The notes under the pieces were generated by a model. That model did no database searches and was not told where the DNA came from. It was given only the letters and a program-made list of their open reading frames with translations. Of a stretch of 9,069 nucleotides of DNA, positions 5,176 through 9,069 are shown piece after piece; within the stretch, counting starts at the first letter, position 1, and every line of letters begins with the position of its first letter. The translations under genes and the position numbers were made by a program. Source of the stretch: Thermoanaerobaculia bacterium (lineage in GTDB: Bacteria; Acidobacteriota; Thermoanaerobaculia; UBA5066); the NCBI GenBank assembly GCA_017999215.1, contig JAGOBQ010000135.1, forward strand, positions 1 through 9,069, in the 5' to 3' direction.

Positions 5176-7593
5176 GTGCACGGGCGTCGCGCCGCCGCGC
5201 TCCTCGTCCTCCTCCTCCCGGTCCTCCTCGCGGCGGGGCTCGGGGTCGGTGCCGGCTGGGCGGCGTCGCGGCTCATCCGCGTCCCGAAGGTCGAGCAGCT
5301 CGCGAGCTACCGGCCCGACATCGTCACGGAGATCCGCGGGGCCGACGGCTCGATCGTGGCGCGCTTCGCGATCGAGCGGCGGTTCCTCGTCACGAGGGAC
5401 CAGCTCCCCGAGGTCCTCGTGCAGGCGGTCCTCGCCGCCGAGGACGCCCGCTTCTACGACCACGGCGGCGTCGACATCATCCGGATCGGCGGCGCGGCGC
5501 TCCGCGACCTCGCGACCCGACGGCTCGCCGAGGGCGCCTCGACGATCACGCAGCAGCTCGCCCGGTCGGTCTTCCTGACCCCTCAGAAGTCGTTCGCCCG
5601 GAAGATCAACGAGGTCTTCCTCACCGTCGAGATCGAGAAGAGGTTCTCGAAGGACCAGATCCTGACCATGTACCTCAACCAGGTCTACCTCGGCCACGGC
5701 AACTACGGCGTCGAGGCGGCATCGACCTGGCTCTTCAACCACCCGGCCCGGGAGCTCACGCTCACGGAAGCCGCGCTGCTGGCCGGGCTCATCCAGCGTC
5801 CCGAGGCCTTCTCCCCGGTCCGGAACCCCGCCGGCGCCAAGTCGCGGCGCGACCTCGTCCTCCGCCGGATGGCCGAGGTCGGGTACATCGACGCCGCGAC
5901 GGCCGCCGCCGCGAAGGCCGAGCCGGTCGTCCTCTCCCGCTCCGCGCGCGAGGCGACGATCGGGCCCTACTTCTGCGAGGAGGTCCGGCAGTACCTCGAG
6001 AAGACCTACGGCGATCGGGGTCTCTATCGCCAGGGGCTGCGGGTCGACTCGACGGTCGACCCACGCATCCAGGCCTGGGCCGAGGAGGAGCTCCGGCGCG
6101 GCCTGCGGCGGCACGAGCGCCGCTTCGCGTTCCGCAGGCCCCGGAACCTCGTCGCCGAAGGGATCGACCCGGAGAAGTACCGCGACCCCGAATGGGACGA
6201 GCCCGACGCGCCGGGACGGGACCCGCGGGCCGAGCGGGCCGTCGTCCTCTCGGCGACGAAGAGCGGCGCGGAGCTGCGCGTCGCGGACCGCCGCTTCACC
6301 CTTCCCGCGCGCGCGTTCCGCTTCACCCGCGCCGAGAGCCCGGCGAAGGCGGTGAAGCGCGGCGACGTCGTCCTCGTCGAGCGGATCGAGGAGGAGAAAG
6401 GGCGCGAGGAGACGATCGTCTGGCAGGAGCCGGTCGTCGAAGGGGCCGTCGTCGTCCTGGAGAACGGGACGGGCGCGGTCCGGGCGCTCGTGGGCGGCTA
6501 CGACTTCTCGCGGTCGAAGTTCAACCGGGCCGTCCAGGCCCTCCGGCAGGTCGGCTCGGCGTTCAAGCCGATCGTCTACATGACCGCCATCGAGGCCGGC
6601 TTCACCCCGGCGGACACCGTCCTCGACTCGCCGATCTCGATCACGATCGACCCGCGGCAGCCTCCGTGGCGGCCGCAGAACTACACCCGGAGCTACGGCG
6701 GGATCCTCACCTATCAGCACGCCCTCGAGAACTCGATCAACGTCCCGGCGGTCCGCGTCGACCTCCTCGTCGGGACGCGGAAGGTGATCGAGACGGCGCG
6801 CCGGCTCGGCATCCGGCAGAACCTCCTCGCGTATCCCTCTCTCGCCCTCGGCTCGTTCGAGGTGACGCCGATGGAGATGACGGCCGCGTTCTCCGTCTTC
6901 GCGAACCAGGGCCTCCTCTTCCGCCCGCGGCTCGTCGAGCGGGTCCGCGATTCCGAGGGAGTCCTCCTCGAGGAGAACCCGGCCGACCCGAGCGAGGCCA
7001 CCTCCCCCGCCGCCTCCTACGTCCTCCTGAACATGCTCGCGGGCGTCACCGAGCGGGGGACGGCGGCCCGGGCGCGCGCCCTCGGCCTGAAAGTGGCCGG
7101 GAAGACCGGGACGACGAACGACCATTCCGACGCGTGGTTCGTCGGCGTGACGCCGCGGCACACGATCGGAGTCTGGGTCGGCCACGATGCGAAGAAGAGC
7201 CTCGGCGCGAGGTCGACCGGAGGCGACACGGCCCTTCCGATCTGGATGGGAATCGTCACCCGCATGAAGGAGGCCGGCCTCGTGAAGCCCTCCGACGACT
7301 ACGACGTCCCCCAGGGCGTCGTCTTCGTCCCGTTCGACCTCGCGACCGGCTACCGGGCGACGCCCGACTGCCGTCGCGTCGTCCTCGGAGCGTTCGCGAA
7401 CGGCACGCAGCCGACCGAGCTGTGCGGCGAGCGGCCGCACGCCGTGTCGACTCTTCCCCACTACCTCCAGAAGGCGGTCTACTCCCCGAAGCGAGGGGAG
7501 CCGGTCGGCGCCGAGGTGCGGGTCGACGACGCGCCACCGCCCGGGAAGGCGGGGCTGCCGCGCTCCCTCGGGGAGAGCGGCCCGCCGGGCTGA
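5176..7593 (+). CDS. Class A penicillin-binding protein, PBP1A type (bifunctional peptidoglycan synthase)
   Basis: Complete 805-residue enzyme that polymerises lipid II into glycan strands and crosslinks the stem peptides, anchored in the inner membrane with both active sites outside. One N-terminal helix (about 8-30) is followed by the GT51 glycosyltransferase domain: EDARFYDHGG (89-98, catalytic Glu89), GASTITQQLAR (120-130) and KRFSKDQILTMYLNQVYLG (155-173). An OB-like linker (about 318-425) follows, as in PBP1a proteins. The transpeptidase domain has SAFK (461-464, nucleophile Ser461), SIN (520-522) and KTGT (643-646), all intact. The C-terminal extension carries Cys732 and Cys750, which could form a disulfide. 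The start is GTG 5176, the only reasonable in-frame start just before the membrane helix; no ATG is available and the Shine-Dalgarno is weak. It diverges from the membrane protein/uvrB unit and ends before a strong hairpin. Called PBP1A by overall layout; mrcA or ponA naming depends on lineage. Confidence 0.96.
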   Translation: MHGRRAAALLVLLLPVLLAAGLGVGAGWAASRLIRVPKVEQLASYRPDIVTEIRGADGSIVARFAIERRFLVTRDQLPEVLVQAVLAAEDARFYDHGGVDIIRIGGAALRDLATRRLAEGASTITQQLARSVFLTPQKSFARKINEVFLTVEIEKRFSKDQILTMYLNQVYLGHGNYGVEAASTWLFNHPARELTLTEAALLAGLIQRPEAFSPVRNPAGAKSRRDLVLRRMAEVGYIDAATAAAAKAEPVVLSRSAREATIGPYFCEEVRQYLEKTYGDRGLYRQGLRVDSTVDPRIQAWAEEELRRGLRRHERRFAFRRPRNLVAEGIDPEKYRDPEWDEPDAPGRDPRAERAVVLSATKSGAELRVADRRFTLPARAFRFTRAESPAKAVKRGDVVLVERIEEEKGREETIVWQEPVVEGAVVVLENGTGAVRALVGGYDFSRSKFNRAVQALRQVGSAFKPIVYMTAIEAGFTPADTVLDSPISITIDPRQPPWRPQNYTRSYGGILTYQHALENSINVPAVRVDLLVGTRKVIETARRLGIRQNLLAYPSLALGSFEVTPMEMTAAFSVFANQGLLFRPRLVERVRDSEGVLLEENPADPSEATSPAASYVLLNMLAGVTERGTAARARALGLKVAGKTGTTNDHSDAWFVGVTPRHTIGVWVGHDAKKSLGARSTGGDTALPIWMGIVTRMKEAGLVKPSDDYDVPQGVVFVPFDLATGYRATPDCRRVVLGAFANGTQPTELCGERPHAVSTLPHYLQKAVYSPKRGEPVGAEVRVDDAPPPGKAGLPRSLGESGPPG

Positions 7594-7630
7594 CCGCGGA
7601 CGCGGTCTCGAACCCGTCCCGTCAGACGCA

Positions 7631-7658
7631 CGAAAGCCCCGCTCCCGCGGGGCTTTCG
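7631..7658. terminator. Bidirectional intrinsic-type terminator
   Basis: Twelve-base perfect stem CGAAAGCCCCGC / GCGGGGCTTTCG with a TCCC loop (7643-7646). It lies 37 bp after the PBP1A stop and 26 bp after the rplI stop on the opposite strand. The AAAG...CTTT ends give a short U-run on transcripts from either side, the usual form of a shared terminator between convergent genes. Confidence 0.85.
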
Positions 7659-7684
7659 ACTTCGGAACGGTCCGGGCGGGAAGC

Positions 7685-8137
7685 TCAGGCCGCGACGACC
7701 TCGACGCTCAGCGCCGCGATCACCTCGCGGTGCAGGCGGACGTGGACGGTGTGCGCGCCGAGCCTCTTGATGGGCTCGTCGAGCTCGATCCGGCGGCGGT
7801 CGACCGTGATCCCCTTCGCCTCGAGCGCCTCGGCCAGCTCGGCGGCCGTGACGGAGCCGTAGAGGGCGTCGTTCTCGCCCGCCTTCTTGCGGATGGTGAC
7901 CGTCAGCCCCTCGAAGGCCTTCGCGATGGTCGCCGCGAACTCCTTCTCCTTCGCCTGGGCCACGTCGTAACGCTTCCGCTCCTGCTCGAGCCGCTTCACG
8001 TTGCCGGGCGTGGCGAGATAGGCGAGCTCCTTGGGAAGGAGGAAGTTGCGGGCGTAGCCGGCCGCCACCGAGACGACCTCGCCCCGGTTGCCGAGGCCGC
8101 GCACCTCGTCGGTCAGGATCACTTTCACGTCGGACAT
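7685..8137 (-). CDS. rplI: Large ribosomal subunit protein bL9
   Basis: Complete 150-residue bL9, the usual length. This two-domain protein binds 23S rRNA and stretches out from the L1 side of the 50S subunit; it helps keep reading frame and spacing between ribosomes. The N-terminal domain shows MSDVKVILTDEVRGLG, then VVSVAAGYARNFLLPKELA (21-39) with the conserved GYARNFL RNA-binding segment. A long Lys/Glu/Arg-rich connecting helix covers about 45-75. The C-terminal domain shows ENDALYGSVT (88-97) and a closing beta strand (ALSVEVVA). The ATG is preceded by GGGAG ten bases upstream, which abuts the stop codon of the preceding gene. The DUF2232-type gene ends only 7 bp before this start, so the two are one operon, and the hairpin at 7631-7658 ends it. 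Family context: rplI normally follows rpsF and rpsR, which would be expected beyond the right edge. Confidence 0.97.
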   Translation of the reverse strand: MSDVKVILTDEVRGLGNRGEVVSVAAGYARNFLLPKELAYLATPGNVKRLEQERKRYDVAQAKEKEFAATIAKAFEGLTVTIRKKAGENDALYGSVTAAELAEALEAKGITVDRRRIELDEPIKRLGAHTVHVRLHREVIAALSVEVVAA

Positions 8138-8144
8138 GTTCCGC

Positions 8145-9069
8145 TTACTCCCTTCTTCCCGTTTCGCCGCCGCTCTCTTCCTTCCGGGGGAACCTCCCGC
8201 GGAAGTCGAGGAACTCGTCGAGGAGCCCGCCGATGGCCACGAGGACCGGTATCGGCATCTGGACGGCGAGAACGTACACCGGCGCTCGGATCAGGAGGCT
8301 GACACGCCCCCTGTCGAGCAGAGCGCGGATTATCGCCATCCCCCGGAGGAAAAACAAGACGCCCAGGGGAATCAGGACCGTCGTCGCCGCACGGGCGACG
8401 GCCCCGTCGGCCAGGGCGGCCAGCGCGCCCGCCGGGACGAAAGCCGCGGCGGCGGCGAGAGGGGTCCGGAACGTCGCGAACGATCCGGCCTCGAGCGGCG
8501 CCGCGTCCAGCCCCGCGCGACGGCCGAAGGCGTAGACGAGGAGCGCTCCGTGCAGGACGCAGGCCGAGAGGAGGAGGCCCGGCAGCTGCCACGCCACGAG
8601 GTCGCGGAGCCGGTCGAACGCGGCACCCGTCGCCGCGAGCGTCTCCTCGGACCACCCCGCGTTCCGGTAGAAGCCGAGGAGCTCGGGCCGCGCCGCGTCG
8701 AAACGTGTGGCGAGGATGGCCCCCGGGTCGGCTCCCTCCGCGAGGGTGAAGGCCAGGACCGTGCCCAGCGCTCCGATCCCGGCGACCGCGGCCGAGAGCC
8801 AGGCGAGCTCCTCGCGCCGCCGGCCGGCCGTCGCCCCGGCGACGAGGCCGAGAGCGGGCAGCACGACGAAGGCGAGCGCCGTCGCGGCCGAAAGGGCCGA
8901 CCCGATCCCCCCTCCGACGAGTCCGAAGAACGTCGCGAAAGGGAGGACGGCGGCCGCGAGCGGAAAGGCGGCCGCCGGGCTCGTCATCTCGCGCCCGGCC
9001 CGTGCCAGCCGCGCCGCGGCCGACGGCAGGAGCCACGGTGCGAGCGGCGGCAGGACCACGGCGAGCGCT
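8145..9069 (-). CDS. DUF2232-type multi-pass membrane protein, 5' end cut by the window
   Basis: A strongly hydrophobic protein of at least 308 residues; the frame is open to the right edge. A GTG at 9059-9057 could start it, but the codons before it (Ala-Leu-Ala) look like the continuation of a membrane helix and no ribosome site can be judged, so I treat it as partial. Several Ala/Leu/Val/Gly-rich helices are visible, with a longer polar stretch in the middle (around GADPGAILATRFD and GWSEETLAATG) and a charged tail FRGRFPRKEE ending in GRRE. The late part FFLRGMAIIRALLDR, followed by a helix and GGLLDEFLDFRG, fits the C-terminus of DUF2232 (YybS-like) proteins, which are often found between rpsR and rplI. 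That position is exactly the one here, with a 7-bp gap to rplI. Function is unknown; a transporter-like role has been suggested for relatives only by fold. The family assignment rests on context and pattern. Confidence 0.75.
   Translation of the reverse strand, partial: ALAVVLPPLAPWLLPSAAARLARAGREMTSPAAAFPLAAAVLPFATFFGLVGGGIGSALSAATALAFVVLPALGLVAGATAGRRREELAWLSAAVAGIGALGTVLAFTLAEGADPGAILATRFDAARPELLGFYRNAGWSEETLAATGAAFDRLRDLVAWQLPGLLLSACVLHGALLVYAFGRRAGLDAAPLEAGSFATFRTPLAAAAAFVPAGALAALADGAVARAATTVLIPLGVLFFLRGMAIIRALLDRGRVSLLIRAPVYVLAVQMPIPVLVAIGGLLDEFLDFRGRFPRKEESGGETGRRE

Noticed and set aside
4690..7461. 923-codon open frame on the minus strand covering the PBP1A gene
   Set aside because: Only its last 141 codons (4690-5112) are a gene, with its own AGGAGG and ATG. 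The rest is the Arg/Asp-rich antisense shadow of PBP1A.
7592..7607. Small palindrome GACCGCG-GA-CGCGGTC right after the PBP1A stop
   Set aside because: The loop would be too short for the full stem and such GC palindromes are expected by chance here; the strong hairpin at 7631-7658 explains termination.
8125..9036. Second long minus-strand frame over the DUF2232-type gene
   Set aside because: Its translation is Arg/Gly/Pro-rich without hydrophobic helices, whereas the frame ending at 8145 gives a typical membrane protein and leads directly into rplI.
1..9069. Search for CRISPR, tRNA, rRNA, insertion sequence ends, toxin-antitoxin or defence gene clusters
   Set aside because: No regularly spaced repeats, tRNA-like cloverleaf, transposase motifs or small paired genes were seen by eye; coding content is explained by the eight listed genes.

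Overview
The window is a stretch of very GC-rich bacterial chromosome with dense coding, short gaps and third codon positions that are almost always G or C. Everything I can support is chromosomal and mostly housekeeping. There is no sign of a phage, insertion sequence, CRISPR array, tRNA, rRNA or defence island. GC-richness, a DUF2232-type membrane gene just before rplI, and a DUF5666-type secreted protein would fit Acidobacteriota or a similar deep-branching GC-rich Gram-negative-type lineage. That placement is a guess from gene style, not a phylogenetic result.

Left part (1-2616). The 3' end of a NarK/NasA-family nitrate/nitrite transporter (+) converges, with a 9-bp gap, on a complete marC-family membrane protein gene (-). 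A 166-bp divergent region then leads to a secreted 407-residue protein (+) built from about five degenerate DUF5666-like repeats. A perfect 28-bp palindrome follows it and separates it from the next, convergent gene.

Middle (2702-5112). uvrB (-), encoding the damage-verification helicase of nucleotide excision repair, starts at a GTG that overlaps by 4 bp the stop of an upstream 140-residue single-pass membrane protein of unknown function. The two appear to be one translationally coupled unit.

Right part (5176-9069). A 63-bp divergent gap leads to a full-length class A penicillin-binding protein of the PBP1A type (+), with both glycosyltransferase and transpeptidase motifs intact. A bidirectional hairpin terminator separates it from the convergent rplI (-), which sits 7 bp behind a DUF2232-type multi-pass membrane protein (-) that runs off the window. 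That pair looks like the end of a ribosomal-protein operon.

I looked for a previously undescribed system and do not see a convincing one. The observations most worth a second look are the coupled membrane protein/uvrB pair, the DUF5666-repeat secreted protein, and the weak leader of the PBP1A gene.
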